Positions 23,520 through 37,000 of a stretch of DNA of 64,000 nucleotides are shown here, one piece after another. The notes beneath the pieces were generated by a model that worked only from the letters and a program-made list of their open reading frames with translations, was not told the origin of the DNA and made no database searches. This DNA comes from Hydnum rufescens UP504 (Eukaryota; Basidiomycota; Agaricomycetes; Cantharellales; Hydnaceae). Positions within the stretch are counted from its first letter, which is position 1; the number at the start of each line of letters is the position of its first letter. Location of the stretch: positions 258,249 through 322,248 of the forward strand of contig MU128922.1 of the NCBI GenBank assembly GCA_014904985.1, in the 5' to 3' direction. A program made the position numbers and the translations under genes.

Positions 23520-23890
23520 GCGCCCTCGTCTTAAGCTTTATCACACCTCATTTCTCGAATTTATTATGGATACTTTGCGATGTTCCATGACGGAGTTTGT
23601 TGTTGTTCCTGAGCCAAAGCAGGAGCTACACCATGCTCTCTATTCGAACTCACGGTGAAATATCTAAAGCGGGACGCAGCTAGTATCTCAGATCCTTCCC
23701 TCCTAAACAGGGAGTACTGTAGATGGGCTGAGCAGACATTGAGAGATGATGCTTTGGGTTACAAATCTTGCATTCTTGTCCAATGGATTACATCTCGCAT
23801 CAGACTCCAGTGCTCCAGTGATGGCGCTCTACAGCCACAAGTATGGAATGCTGTCTCTCAGGCATGGTTAGCACGACATGGGATTTGACT
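23520..23890 (+). pseudogene. NLR helical-region fragment, opposite strand
   Basis: The plus strand reads LKLYHTSFLEFIMDTLRCS, then after one frame change KYLKRDAASI-DPSLLNREY. This resembles the hHxSFxDFL and (I)SDPSLLN-type segments that follow NACHT in Agaricomycete NLRs. Together with the minus-strand fragment at 23190 it suggests a broken, partly inverted NLR copy. Confidence 0.4.
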
Positions 23891-25850
23891 TCGCTACGGC
23901 ACCTGACTCCGTCTCTACACCGATCCCAAGGCCCCTCATTTGACCTTTTGATGGTCAGTGGATTCAGGTGGAGCAGGGTAAAAATCGTCACTTCAGATCT
24001 GATCTGCTACATCCCTCCCAATTATGCGCCCAAGTATATTGCGTCGAGCCATCTGACTGAACCTCGGATTGCCTTTGGATGTAAGGGCGGTTGTTACTGT
24101 GCCATTCGACCCATTTTATTCATGCTCAAATTGAGGAATAGAAGTTGGCCCAGTGGACGAGTAAACAGAATGGAGCATCACTGTACAGTATCGGGGCGAT
24201 AGAAATGTGAAGATAGGATGAGAGCGGCACATGGCGGTGATGACCGACCACGTGAACGTTTCTCACGCTCCGCCATTGCCCGGCACCCCCTGATTAAATG
24301 CACGCTTCCACTGCCGTTATGTGAAGAGTCTAATGGCTCGGTATTCCTTCTCCAAGGGAAGGGTCTATTTCTGCTTTTCTCGAATGTGGATCCCGCTCAT
24401 TAAGGCGATGTATATTCTATTATTATGTCGCCAGAGATCCTCATGCGCCGGGAAGTAGTGACTGCTGCCCGGATATCAGTGTCGCAGCTTATCGCCCATG
24501 CCTTCCCAGGATTCATGGGGTTGAGATATATTTCCACAACGATCGCACTCGTGTGGCATTGTGTGCTATCCGATCATAGGCGGTGGCGCGGGCCTCAGGC
24601 GGCTACACCTACTTATGGCCCAGCCCGCGGGGACCGCTAGCGATTGGAAAATCCCCCCTTACTATACTTGTAACCAAGGGCGTCTTGGGGGCCACTTCCG
24701 AAAAAACTTAGGGGTCTCACGGAAGAATCTTTCTGCGCTTGGGCGTCGTCGCCAAGCGACAGGAGCGGGACTACGCAACCAATGCCGCGAACGTGCACCT
24801 CCTAAGAGCCGCGTATGATCCTGCGTTTTCGAGCTTCTTATGTGAACGGTGCGAGAGGACCTTATCTACTTGCTTGGGCCTACTTATCCGAAGCTGGACC
24901 GACCGCCACCATATGGTCGGATTCCCGCGCCATATCAAATGATTCCGAGGGTGTATTGTCGGGGAGAGGCAATGTGGGGGACGGGCGAGCGTGGGATAAC
25001 CTGACATTCACTATGGGTTCTCCAATAATCTGTTCTAAACATGTTTGAGCGCCTGTGGGCACAGCCACCCACCTGAATTCGTGCATGGGGAGTGTGCAAA
25101 AGCTGGAGCTCGGGATTGTGTGTTTATTACGGGCTGTTGAATCAGGCCTATGCGGATATCGTTTCCACCTCGGATCTATCCTCAAACGCCTAGAGTATCT
25201 GTTTTCCTTAGAAGCGTTTTGTTGTGGGAAGATGGCCTGATGTGGAGGGTGACCGGCCACCTGTCATTTTTCTTGCCACGACCAAACTTCTTGGCCTCGC
25301 TGACTGATACGTGCTTGCTTGGCATCACACTGCCTCCACCGGTTGGTGGATGCATGCTTCTTCAAAGTTCTTGGCGATGGGATCCCGCCACTACATGTCG
25401 GATCTTCAGAGTAATCCACTGGGCCATTCTCTTCGCATGTCGCATCAACCAGCTTCCATGGTCTTGTCCTGTTCAAATTTATTGCGCAGTGCATCATGTA
25501 ATTTCTTGGGGGAAAAAATGAACGAAACTTCTGGGGCCCAGCTTCCTCAACCCTAGTAGCGTGGGGGGCTGTAGGTGTTCGAGAATCCTTGGCGACCCCC
25601 AATTTTGCATACATATATGCTAGTCGAATATTATAGAATGTGTTGTTGTGTGGGCGTAGTGGTATGTGCGATTGTGTCGGAGAACCACAAACGAGAGTGC
25701 CAAAAATCGGGCTGAAGACGCTCTCGTTCACTTGAGGGGGGCACTATAGAGCGGTTAGGGTGAAATTGCGGATAGAACGAAACGGAATCAGGCATATCGA
25801 GTCATTCCGCTAATCTTACGAGCATTCTATTGCAACACACGTTCGCTCTA
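23891..25850. other. Unresolved region with short open frames
   Basis: The region has balanced composition with many short open frames on both strands and no repeat signature. The best protein-like stretch is on the minus strand near 25400-25520 (KKLHDALRNKFEQDKTMEAG), interrupted by stops. I could not assemble a gene model or name a family. Confidence 0.25.
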
Positions 25851-25852
25851 AA

Positions 25853-25860
25853 CATATATA
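25853..25860 (+). promoter_or_regulatory. TATA box of the 25919 gene
   Basis: CATATATAAGG lies about 60 bp upstream of an ATG and is followed by a pyrimidine-rich stretch (CTCACCCTCTCC), the usual fungal core promoter layout. Confidence 0.45.
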
Positions 25861-25918
25861 AGGGGACGCGTCCCTTTCTTGATCTCACCCTCTCCCCAAC
25901 AGTCCGATCCACTAGTAA

Positions 25919-26241
25919 ATGGCCATCGACCGTTTCTATCCTGAAGGTTCCTCTGAATATCTCGCACAAGCTCACATCCGGTGAGCTTCTCTATTTCTCA
26001 GTGGTGCCGCCACACTCGCTAACGCCCATCGGACAGCGACTACATTTTCTATGATCCCACCATCTCCATCCAGACTATGGCGGCCTGCGCCGCATACGCG
26101 GCCGTCCTCAGATTCGCGACACGCGGGGACGAGTATCCTATCTCTCCACGAAATACACGCGAACTTAAATCTATGCTGTCAGCGCTCTCTGTGGCTTTTT
26201 TCCTTCCACGCTGCTGCTCACCCTTGCTCTTTCCGACCTAG
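25919..26241 (+). CDS. Small two-exon candidate gene, unrecognised
   Basis: Exon 1 (25919-25980) starts MAIDRFYPEGSSEYLAQAH. The intron 25981-26036 has GTGAGC, a GCTAAC branch point and CAG. Exon 2 gives DYIFYDPTISIQTMAACAAY and ISPRNTRELKSMLS, and runs to a TAG at about 26239. A further in-frame segment (26410-26520, LLAMHVPTMKDLEIFD) suggests that the true gene has more exons. The splice signals and TATA box make expression plausible. I do not know the family. Confidence 0.4.
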
Positions 26242-26689
26242 TAATAACCACTGCATGGACGTGATTCATTCTCTCATTTCTCAGACCCGCTCGCAGATTC
26301 CAGTGGGTGGATACCACTTGGTTACGTCTGCTTCCTCGTCTCTTCTGTGCATTCGGTCCACACCACTGATAAACGACTATAGGCACGTAGCCTCGCTTAC
26401 GAGTCTATAGACAATATGCTGCGAACCGGGGACAACGCCGAAGTCCTCCTCGCCATGCATGTCCCAACGATGAAGGATCTCGAAATCTTCGATGCCACTC
26501 ATCTTCCCTCACGAGGAACAACGGGACAAGCCTAATCAATCAATCAATCAAAAGTCCCCCCTGGACGCACTCATCCCGCATACTCTAATCTACGAGGTTA
26601 CTCACCCCGGCTTAACCTTTACCACATCCATTGTCCAACCCATCAAGCTCAACCAGACTGCACACGTGTAACTCTGTCCTCTTGTCATC

Positions 26690-28020
26690 AAGTACGATCT
26701 TTTTTTTCCGTCTATATATCCCTTCCGTCCGTATTCCATTATCAACGTTTTTTCTTGCCCTTCCATGCCGTGTCTTCAATCTCCCCCCCCCAACGATACC
26801 CCTCTCGTCACCTACTCAATTTTCTGTTCGCAAATACCCAAGTTACTCCCCGCCCCCCCTCGCGACTCCGGCCCGTTGTTGCTTCCTCTATATTTCGTAC
26901 CAAAATCTTGTACATCCCCGTTCATTGTCAAAAAGTAGTTGAATGAGCCCCATGCACCTGCACCACTCCAAATCGGAATTCTGGCAATATGATGTGCGTG
27001 GCGTGGCGTAAATTCACCGACGATACAGTTGATGTTTTCGTTTTTTTTTTTTTTTGAAATCTCCATTACAGTACATATCTGTTCTTTGTTGCAACGCGCT
27101 GCTTATTCGAGCAATTCCGCGATTACTGTAATTGTAATGATATGATGATGTGCCTGATCCTCTTGAGGGTAGCTAAATTGACTGTTGACCAACTGTACAG
27201 CACCTAGGCGCCCTCCCCGCCTCCTACCTCCTGACGTTGATTGTATTTGATATTTGTGGAGTAGTATCGCCGATTCCAGATACTTGTAATCACAATCTTA
27301 CAAATGTGCGCGCTGCATGCCTATAGTCATTTGCCAAGAGGGAGGGGGAGGATATCCTTTTCGGTTCTGGGTTAGTACGTATACGGGTGAATGGATACCA
27401 TTATGTACTGTACAGTACTGCAGTGCCAGGTCGCTTCAGGAATCTGGAATAACATTCCCGATATAATTATTACAGGGCAGTGCCAGGGCGCGAAGGTCGA
27501 TGAGGGATTTTGATATCATACAATAGGGCGCGTGGCGGAGAACTATTCTTAGATATTGGCGTCATCCCAATGGGCGCTAGGGCTAGGGTTGAAAATTTCA
27601 GGTTTTGAGTAAGGCGTATGATTTACAACGATCTTAAAAAGGGACCTCATATTGGTCTCATGTTGACTCCTTCCACCCAGGGTTACAATTGACAGGGACA
27701 GCTGATGGATCCACCAAGGTCTTGCGCCCAAGTGGTATCAGGGAAATTGAGGGTGACTGATTCTGTCAATAGCAATAGCGATTAGGGCCTTTAGGGTGTG
27801 GTCCCATGGCCGATTTAAACGACGAGGGTGGCAGCTGTCACCTTACCAAAGACATTCATTCTTGATGATGCGAAATTGGTTTTTTGGTTTATTGCCGTGC
27901 CGAGGTATTCGATGCGTCCAAAACGGCGCCCCGAAGAGAAAGGACTCACTATCGAGAGCAGATGATTTGAACCTACATGTGTACGTAGGATTTGTTCGGA
28001 TTAGACTAGTCCTATCTCCG
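26690..28020. other. Spacer with low-complexity tracts
   Basis: This stretch holds pyrimidine-rich sequence (26700-26880), a T run (27035-27056) and AT-rich spacer. I see no supported gene. Confidence 0.4.
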
Positions 28021-28027
28021 ATTATCT

Positions 28028-28621
28028 GTGTTACTCAGAATGTTGTCTAGTGATGATCCGCACACCGACGCATTGGTCTCATGGGGCCTGGATTGGCAGG
28101 ATGACGGCCCATCAAGGCCGCATGACCAGGCAAGTCCATGCTTGACGTTTCAGAATGATAATGGAACGGTGTCGTCGTGGGTTTCGGAGCATCGTGACGT
28201 ACAATCACGGACTGATGGACTCGCTCGTGAGGACCTACATCGTCATCATTGGACAAGACATGCAGGGTTTCGTAGATATCACAGGGGAGTGGGTAAGGGA
28301 AAAGGCACCATTGCCCCGGGGGGAAATGACATCTATGAACAGGTAATTCTGTCAGAGCTATGCCAATCTTCGGACTTGCCTCGAGACATGTACCGATGTA
28401 TCATCTTCCGCACGGCGCCATTGACAAATACTTTCAGGGTCCCAGCCGAACCGGGGATCGATGCCGCGTGTGGGGAGAATCTGCTCGACTCGGTTCCCGT
28501 TGAACTTTGGTGCAGAATATCAGTTTGTGGGGAGGTCCCGAAGTACATCCCTGCCGAGCCCGGCCCCATTTCAAGACTCGATCTTCTTCACTCAGAAGCT
28601 AAGAATACCCAGGCACAATAA
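28028..28621 (+). other. Long open frame, uncertain
   Basis: A 197-codon open frame stands out by length, but its composition is unremarkable and a second plus-strand frame (28155-28346, GFVDITGEWVREKAPLPRG) reads equally well, which suggests an intron-containing gene. I recognise no family. Confidence 0.3.
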
Positions 28622-29091
28622 CACACAGCCATTGAAGAGAGAGCCAGCGAATCGCCCGGAGGTGCATGAGAAGCGTTGGTCTTATTGCTATTGTCAGACT
28701 GGATTTATCCCCACATCTGCTATCCGGCGGAGAAGATGGACGTCTCCGCGGGGGATATTAATATGGAAATATCCCCACAGAGCCCAGTTGCCAGCAGCTC
28801 CAGATCAGAGCAGAGAAGCTTGTTTCTATAATCAGATCTAATCAGAGATCTTCCCTCAATCGACAAGCAACACTTGAGAGGGTCAAATCCAACCCAGGAA
28901 GAACAAAATGACATCAAGTGCGAGCATCCTGAGGTAGGGAGAGGCCAGAGGCCTTAGGGATCCAAGCGACAGCTGGATGCGGGTGGTGGAGCGCAAAGAA
29001 TTCAAGCCGCCAATTTTGACTCCGCTAGGGGCTCCAATCGGCAGCCAAGGGGCTTTCCTCGTTGCCTCAAGGCAAAGCGTCTTCCATCCAA

Positions 29092-32000
29092 ATGGGCCTG
29101 CGAAAGGCCCTAGTCATCGCACTCGTCTTCGCAGTGATACATGACTCAAATCCCATCGCGATTGCTTCGCCTGTTTCGTCTGACCCAACGCGTCAAAAAC
29201 CCATTTCTTTCTCGCCATCATCAGGCTCCGGTGGTCCAAACCTATCTGATGGGCGCCTTCGTGGACGAAATGGTCGACCATTGAAGGGTCGATTCCTTCA
29301 CGTTACTGACATTGTGAGTCTTGACGCGATCTTCGTATGGGCGCTATCCGTGGCCCTATTTGCCTATGACTCTGCTCCTCGGCTGGCGTTTCCTTTTGGT
29401 CCCTTCTTCATTCTGCCTATCGATGACCTTGGGTTTTTAGCATCCAGATGAATTTTACATCCCAGGATCCAGCATAAAGACAGGGTGTCATTACCTTCCA
29501 CCGAAGCCAAAGAAGCCGACCGGGCGGGATATTGGGGATCGTCCATGTCGTGAGTCCCAAGTTCTTTCAAGTGTTGGATGAATTTCCAAGGACCCGATCG
29601 TTATCGCACCGGCCTGTTTTGTTTTCCCATCTCATATTATTCATGCGTCTTCTTCCCCCAAAGGGACTGTGATACCCCTTTGAGGCTCTTCAATATCACC
29701 ATGGAATGGCTAGAATCTGAGTGGGCAGATGAAGTGGATTTTGTGATATGTTCGTGCGATTAGATTCCACCTGTGTGATGATTTTCTGACATGTCTTCGA
29801 CATGTGTTTCCCATTGTTCAGGGACAGGCGACAGTGCCAGGTGCATCCTTTTGCGTTCGACGAGGAATTTACTGCAGAGCCCCTGAGATCTTTTCTTATT
29901 GCCGAAATAATAGGCATGATATCGATAACGGGCATCCACGTACTCCCGCCGAAATCTATGAATCGAATAGAATGGTCGCCGACAGGATGGATGATATATT
30001 CCTATCTAGAGGCGTACCGGTCGTGCCGAGCTTAGGTGATTTCATTTTCTACCGCATGAGTGGAATTCATCCTTCTTGACCCTTCACCCCCGAACGATTT
30101 AGGCAATAATGACATTTGGCGTCAGTATCGTTCTTATTGTTCCCTTCCGCCTTATCGCTAAAATAGGTTCATGTCCGTTGGTGACGGTAAATGACACGCT
30201 GTAGCCCATGTGAGTTGGTCGTTTTATGTACCAAGAGTGCTAGATCCGGGGCCAACCAGTCTTACTCTGTATTTATAGAACATTATGTACCCCGGTGGGT
30301 AGTCCTTGGTGTCGGCATCTGAAACCAGGCGAGCTCAGATGGCAATTCATCCGAAATGGATTCTCTGGCTCTTATCACAGGTCCAAGCAGTGTTACGAAT
30401 GAGTTTTCCTCGTGCGTCTGTTCCCGTTAATTCACGCTAGCTCCTCTCACGCATGCGCCACATGCATCGTTGTCTCCTCCCCACAGAATATGGAGCCGCT
30501 TTATACCATTCGAATCATACCAGGTCTTCCAACGTGGAGCCTACTTCTCATTAGACATTATTCCCAACGAACTGGGCGCCCTCTCCCTCAACACGCTGTA
30601 CTGGTACGACAACAATAAAGGCAAGTCCCATCATTCTCTCACGAGATGCCCTCTAAGGACGTTTGTACTAAATACTTTGTTCGGTACAGCCGTCGAAGGG
30701 TGTAAGAAAGGGGAGCCTGGATCTCTGGAATTAGACTGGCTCGAGGTAATTGTCTTCGAGAATTATTTGCTCAATTATTGGGTAGACTTTAATTGCTTTC
30801 TCAGGTTCAATTGGATGTTTTTCGGCAACGGGGGATGCAGGTATGGCTCTCTGGTATGGTATCCCCCTTTGGATGTTTTCTGCTGCACACGACTGCTCGA
30901 TTCTGACGCTGATCTGATTGGTGTCTCTGACCCTCCAATTTCGGATGTTCAGGACATGTCCCTCCCACTCCTAGGAGCTATTTTCCAGACTGCTATCGGC
31001 GTTATGGCGAGGTGTGGATTTTTTATCCCTCGTTGTCTTTTTCGCGGTATCTAAAATGCACAGCTCTGATCATACTGTCTCTAGCTCGCGATTCGATTTC
31101 AAGACACAATTGTGGGCCAATTATTCGGTGTACGTTCAAAAGGGCATATTATTCCTCACTTCACCTGCATCTTGGGCAGGTCTGATCGAATCCGCATTGT
31201 TGCTTCTAGCATGCGAATGTCGACTACTTCTTTTGGATCGATACTGAAGGCATTCGCCCTCCGCCGAAATCCGCCTCAATAGAGGCGCAATCCACGCTTT
31301 CATCCCTTCTGTCTACATTCCTTGCTCGTGTCAGAGGATCGACCCAGAGTGGCAGTGGCACCAATGAAAAAATAGTTGACGACGTCAAGAAGAAGCCAGC
31401 CCTACATGACGAGCTCAAAGAGGACTTTGGCTTACTCCCAAGCATGAAGAAGGTCGACATGGATAACTTTGTCATCGTCAATGTTAGTCCAAGTGTCATT
31501 CCGACGTATTACCCCAGCGTGCGAGTCTTCACATATAATAATACTGGAGGGCCGGACGCCGCTTCGGCAGCGTTGCGTGCTCGTCGCCGTGGTGGTGATG
31601 ATGGGAAATCCAAGTGCGACTTGTCACGGCGATCTCGATGAGTGTGAATCTTCTCCAACAAGGAATGGGGATGTTTCGGGGCGTGATGATCAAGATGATG
31701 AAGAAGAAGACGACGAGCTTGGTACGCGGAATGAAGATCGCACGGTGCTGGTGATTCAGCAACAAACGAAGCCAGACGTGGAGCAAAGCAAGAGGAAACA
31801 TGGGCGTCGGTGAGCCGATTGATCCTACACCCCTTCGTATTGCTTTCCGACCATACCATCTGCTCCCTTCTTCCCCCTCGTTGGTTGTCATAAAATGAAG
31901 CGTTTTTACACTCGCTCATTTAATCTCGTCTCAGGCGTGGGAAAAGGAAGGTCGATTGCAGATTGAAGAAGAATAAAGACAAGAAATCCTGTCGAATTAA

Positions 32001-32467
32001 AGGGCCTCGCTATAATGATCCTATGTCTCCAAGCCGGACCAATACCCTCTGGACTCCCCTGGGCTACGTACAGGTAATCTTCTCGTCCCTTAACTATGGT
32101 CGCCACATTTTTTGATTCCACACTGAACTTTTTGCGGACTTGGCCCGAATGTCAGTTCAGCATGCCAGGCCTAGACGACGCCACAGCGGACATGGCACCA
32201 CAATACACACTCGAATACGTGACATACGATCTTGGCGTACTAGACAACGCCACGGACTACCCTGTCCCACATCGGCTCCTTCCCAAAGAGCTATTCGATC
32301 CCGACAACACGACAGAGGTCAACGAATCGCTCTCGAGGAAATATGCACCGTATGGATTGCCGGATCTCACCATCGGGTCGTGGATGCGCCTTGCGAAACG
32401 CCTGGGGAATGGGAAACATAAGAAGATGTGGAAACGATTCAAGGCCTTCATGTATATGAACGAGTGA
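29092..32467 (+). CDS. PPN1: Endopolyphosphatase (about 13 exons)
   Basis: This is a calcineurin-like metallophosphatase that cuts inorganic polyphosphate chains inside the vacuole. ATG 29092 opens a hydrophobic signal-anchor (MGLRKALVIALVFAVI), as expected for this type II vacuolar protein. Metal-site motifs appear in order across exons: GRFLHVTDIHPDEFYIPGS (29290-29460), TGDSAR-HDIDNG (29820-29925), GNNDIW in an 18-nt micro-exon (30103-30120), FIPFESYQVFQRGAYFS (30490-30550) and VWLSGHVPP (30850-30965). Then come FQDTIVGQLFG and NVDYFFW. The C-terminus (32150-32467) has DLTIGSWMRLAKRLG and MYMNE, typical of the family end. Introns are short, GT..AG. One boundary (exons 2 and 3, about 29549/29656) is out of phase by one base next to a GGG run, which could be a consensus error. 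The gene otherwise looks complete. Confidence 0.88.
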
Positions 32468-32957
32468 CACGATCTACTGTAATATAGAGTAATATGTATA
32501 ATAGAGCATTTTGACGATAACTAGGATGGCACCAAGAACAAAGCAAAACTATTCTAAAAACATCAAGAGTCTTCCAGAGAAGGCAAGGACATTAGGTCGA
32601 AGAGTAAGTACTTCCTTGGGCAAGATACAAGAGGAAGCCACCGATCAGCCCACCGAGAAACCCGTCGCCTGTCATCGAGCCTTGGCTTTGACCTTACGGT
32701 TATGTTGCTCCAACTCTTTGTCGTGCCTGCATTGACATGATAGCAACAACTTCCCCCGCTCGTTTCAGCCATTTAGGGGCCCATGGGTCAATTTCTGTTG
32801 GGAGTTTCGGGGGACACCTGTACTGGCTGATATTTAGAAAGCGGCGACGACACCCCACCCAGGGAGAACAGAGGGAGCAGTGCTCAAATGGGTGGATAGA
32901 TTGCGGCGAGCACTGGAGAAAGTAAATGGATGTGAGGGGGTTATGCGACGATGTCTC
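32468..32957. other. Intergenic, no gene seen
   Basis: This is probably the 3' UTR of the endopolyphosphatase gene and spacer. The open frames are short and none carries a known motif. Confidence 0.4.
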
Positions 32958-33311
32958 CTAGTCATCTATGGAGGAGCTATAGCCCGTTCCGGAGTCCGGA
33001 TTATGGATTGAGGTGACACCAGGGACAAAGCAGGCGTCATCATGGAACTCGACATTGTGGAGGATGCTGCAGCATTTTGACTCGCCATTTGGAGAGAAGA
33101 AACCATAGTAAGATAAGATGGGTTGGGCGGTGCTGCGATGGCTAGTATCCGACGCATCATCTTCAGTAACAGGCACGATGTCTGATGGAAGGGTTATACT
33201 TTCTCCATGTGACCAACCTGATGGCAAACATAGTCCAATGTGTCCGATACAGGTCCCAAAAAATCGAGCTTGGGACTTGGAGGTATAATCATGATAATAC
33301 CCAGAAACCAC
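32958..33311 (-). CDS. Hypothetical, minus strand, probably partial
   Basis: The open frame reads QPILSYYGFFSPNGESKCC and ends SIHNPDSGTGYSSSIDD. Upstream on the same strand (33500-33750 and 33780-33930) short open pieces could be further exons. The first ATG is not convincing as a start. No family is recognised. Confidence 0.3.
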   Translation of the reverse strand: MVSGYYHDYTSKSQARFFGTCIGHIGLCLPSGWSHGESITLPSDIVPVTEDDASDTSHRSTAQPILSYYGFFSPNGESKCCSILHNVEFHDDACFVPGVTSIHNPDSGTGYSSSIDD

Positions 33312-34017
33312 GATATAAGAGAGCTGATAGAAAGGCAGTTCGATGGACGGCTAGGCTTGGATGGGAAAGGGGAAGATATCGCAAGTGTGAGGTGTGGAGG
33401 GCTGTGGCAACAAGCGAAGGGCCACAGAGCAGAAAATATCGACAGGAGCTCTCAATGGATCCTAATTCTCTCGTTCCTCCAGGCGACTGCTACGGTTAAT
33501 GCTTCATGATCAGTCAAGGGATTCCTTGAAGATCCCTTTATAACCTCTTCGTATCTGTGGTTCAGATAACCTCCCGCGAATCCCACGGATATCTGGCATT
33601 TGTGATGGATAGCTATCCAGAATTCTTCGTTTCTTCAGATACGGCCACCGACGTTGGAGAGATTTCACCAGAGATGATGGAGATATACACATACCCAAAT
33701 AAGTGGTGGGGGTTTTTGCTTGGGGTTCGAGCCGGTTATTCCTGAATTAGGCTAATTTCACGTGATGGGGAGTACAGGTCCCGGCCGGCAGTCTCGTACG
33801 AGATGGTAGGCATACACGTTTGTGCAGAAATAAGAACTAAGTCGAAAGGGGCTCTTTCCTCGCCTTGGCTGGGGTAAAGGATGGGAGGGGCCGGTGCTGG
33901 GACTAACGTTCGTGCTGCCAATGGCCACACGTGATGGAGTTCCCGCCAACTATTAACCGGATTACCCCGATCTCACGGAGCACCGGTTTTACACCTTCCC
34001 GTTGTATATTCTGCACG

Positions 34018-37000
34018 ATGTCGTTAAGGTTCGACAACCAGACTGTTGTCATCACTGGGGCTGGCGGCGGAATTGGTCGTGCGTGCGTATAACCATACCC
34101 CAATTGGGCAAACTCTCGGCTTTCTTGTCCCGACTTGACTCCTGGATCAGATATTCGCAATTATTCGCCTCTCGTGGGGCCAACATAGTCGTCAATGACT
34201 TTAACAAGGAGAACGCAGATAAAGTCGTCGATTCTATCAGGAAGGGTAGCTCTGTTTCCCGCATCCGGCGCAGCGAACGTGGTTACTCATTACCATTTGT
34301 TGCAGCTGGGGGCAAGGCCGTCGCAAATTATTCTTCCGCTGCAGATGGGCAAGCCGTTATAAAAAGTGCACTGGATGCATTTGGGAATGTTACGATGTGA
34401 GCACCAAAAGCTCTTCAGGGTCTCCCATTTGGCTGACCCGAATGGTAAAGTCTCATCAACAACGCAGGCATCTTACGGTGCGTCGGCCCATGCTTATTTT
34501 TCTTGTACCCTGTGTTCTTATACATGCGTCTCGCCTAATTCAGAGACAAGAGGTCGGTTTGTGGCTCTCATATTTCTCTCAAAGCTGGATGTTCATCGTC
34601 TTGTAAACAGCTTCAAGAACTATGACTGAGAAGGTGCCAATGTTCTCATTATCTGAAACATGCGACCATGTAATACGACCCTTCCAAACCGTAGGAATGG
34701 GACCAAGTGCAAGAAGTTCACGTTAAAGGCGCCTTTGCATGCAGTAAAGCAGCCTGGCCTCATTTTCGAAAGCAGAAGTTCGGCCGTATCATCAATACCG
34801 CAAGCGCTGCGGGATTGTATGGTGAGCTTCTGATGGATCTTCATTGCGTATTTTTATATTAAATGGATGTGGCCCAGGGAACATGGGCCAGGCTAACTAT
34901 AGGTAGGCACGTTCGCGACGTAGCAGGGAGTTTGGCCGACCATCACGCTCTTCAATTTCTTTAGTGCGCCAAGATGAGTTTGGTTGCACTGACGAAGACT
35001 CTGGCTCTTGAAGGCGCAAAATATAACATCAAAGCTTCCGTTATTGCCCCCATTGCAGCATCATCTATGACGGAAACCATTATGCCCCCTGAAATGCTTG
35101 CTGGGATCAAGGTGACGTACTTCCCTGTCGTATTTTTCGCGATAAGTTCCCTCATAGCTTCGTCCAGCCGGAGTTTGTTACGCCCCTCGTTGCAGTCTTG
35201 GCTCATCCAAATGGTCCGGAAGCGTCTGGGAAAATATTCGAAGCGGGTGCTGGATTCGTTGCTGAAATACGTTGGGAGCGATCCAAAGGCGCTGTTTTCA
35301 AGACCGATGCTACTTTTACACCCTCAGCCGCAAGTCTCATCGTTCCTTAAGCGTCGGAACTGAGTTTTCTAATGTTGTTTCTTTAGGTGAAAGCACGCTG
35401 GGCACAAATCACTGATTTTACGGACGCTGAGCATCCCCAGAGTGTGCGGGAGAAAGACATCCTCGTAAGTATGCACGAATCGTCGTGTTACATTCGACGT
35501 GTCTAACCTCAACCTAGGCTAGCCTCGCGGAATCAAAGAAAATATTTTCTAATCCTCAATCTGACCCACCAGTTACGCTTTGATGGCAAGACTGTTATCG
35601 TTACCGGAGCTGGTAATGGTCTCGGCCGTGCGTATTCGTTGATGCTGCTCGATTCGGCGCGAATGTTGTCGTCAATGACGTTAATGCGCAAGCGGCAACC
35701 AATGTTGTGAATGAGATCAAGAGAAGTACGTCCCGTGGATCCTCTTGATGTCTACTCGCTAACGCATGTTGTCATCATAGCCGGTGGCACCGCGGTTGTG
35801 GCCATATTCTCTGCTGAAGATGGCGATGGCATCGTCAAAACCGCTCTTCAAGCCTTCGGCAGCGTGCATGCCTTGATCGCAAATGCTGGTATTCTCAGGG
35901 ATAAATCTTTTACTGCTATGTCCGAGAAAGACTGGGATGATGTTTTCGCCGTTCATCTCAAAGGCACGTTCAATGTAAGGGTTTTCCACTGCGCACTCCA
36001 ACAGAGCGCCATGTTTATTTCATGACTGCTCTAGTGCGTCAAAGCCGTCTGGCCCATCTTCCAGAAACAGAAATATGGCCGTGTCTTGACCATTGCATCT
36101 AATGTCGGCATTTGTAAGTATGAATATCGGTTCTACGGCATAGGCTAATTACCTGCTCTTGTTGAAGATGGTAATTTCGGCCAGGCGAACGTGAGCCATG
36201 CCGTTGCTTCCTCGATCGTTCTATCCTGAAACTTGTTCCAAGTATTCTACCGCCAAGGCTGCCATCATCGGTTTCACGCGCACGTTGGCTATTGAGGGTG
36301 AGCGATACAATATATTGGCCAACATTTTAGCGCCCAGTGCCGGGACAGCAATGACCGAGACTATCTGGTGCGTATTTGTCTACCCGTTCGATATTGGTCC
36401 TGCGTTGACGAGTTTCGCGTTGCAGGACCCCGGAAATGGTGGAGGGGCTCAAGGTGGGTGTGCTCCAGACGAAGGGCGGTTCTCAACATCTAAGCTTATC
36501 CGATATCAGCCTGAATATGCAGCACCGGTCGCCGGGTACTTGATCAGCCATGGTATGTCAAATGCAACTATCTGTCCAAAGTATATGTTGAGACCGAAAT
36601 CCTGATAGCCAATGAGGTCACCACCGGTGATTTGTTTGAGGTTTCCGGTGGGTGGGCTGCTCAGACAAGATGGCAGCGCGCGTTCGGATTTGCTTTCTCC
36701 CACCGGAAGGAGCTTACTCCGGAAGCCGTCCTCGATAAATGGACGAGCATCACTGGCTTCGGTGGGCGTTCTCCTGTCCTTGGTACATGGACAAACCATA
36801 AGATCTGATTTATAGATGACCGGGCTACCCATCCAAGGAGCGCTCAGGAGGCTCTCGAACAGGTAAAGGACCTTGACCAGCATCAGCATGACGGTGCATT
36901 GATTAAGTGTTACTCAGATGTTAGGGAACTTTACGGCCGCAAATGAAGAACAGGGATCCGATGCTAATCCTTACGCTGACCCAGAGGATCCTGAGCCGAT

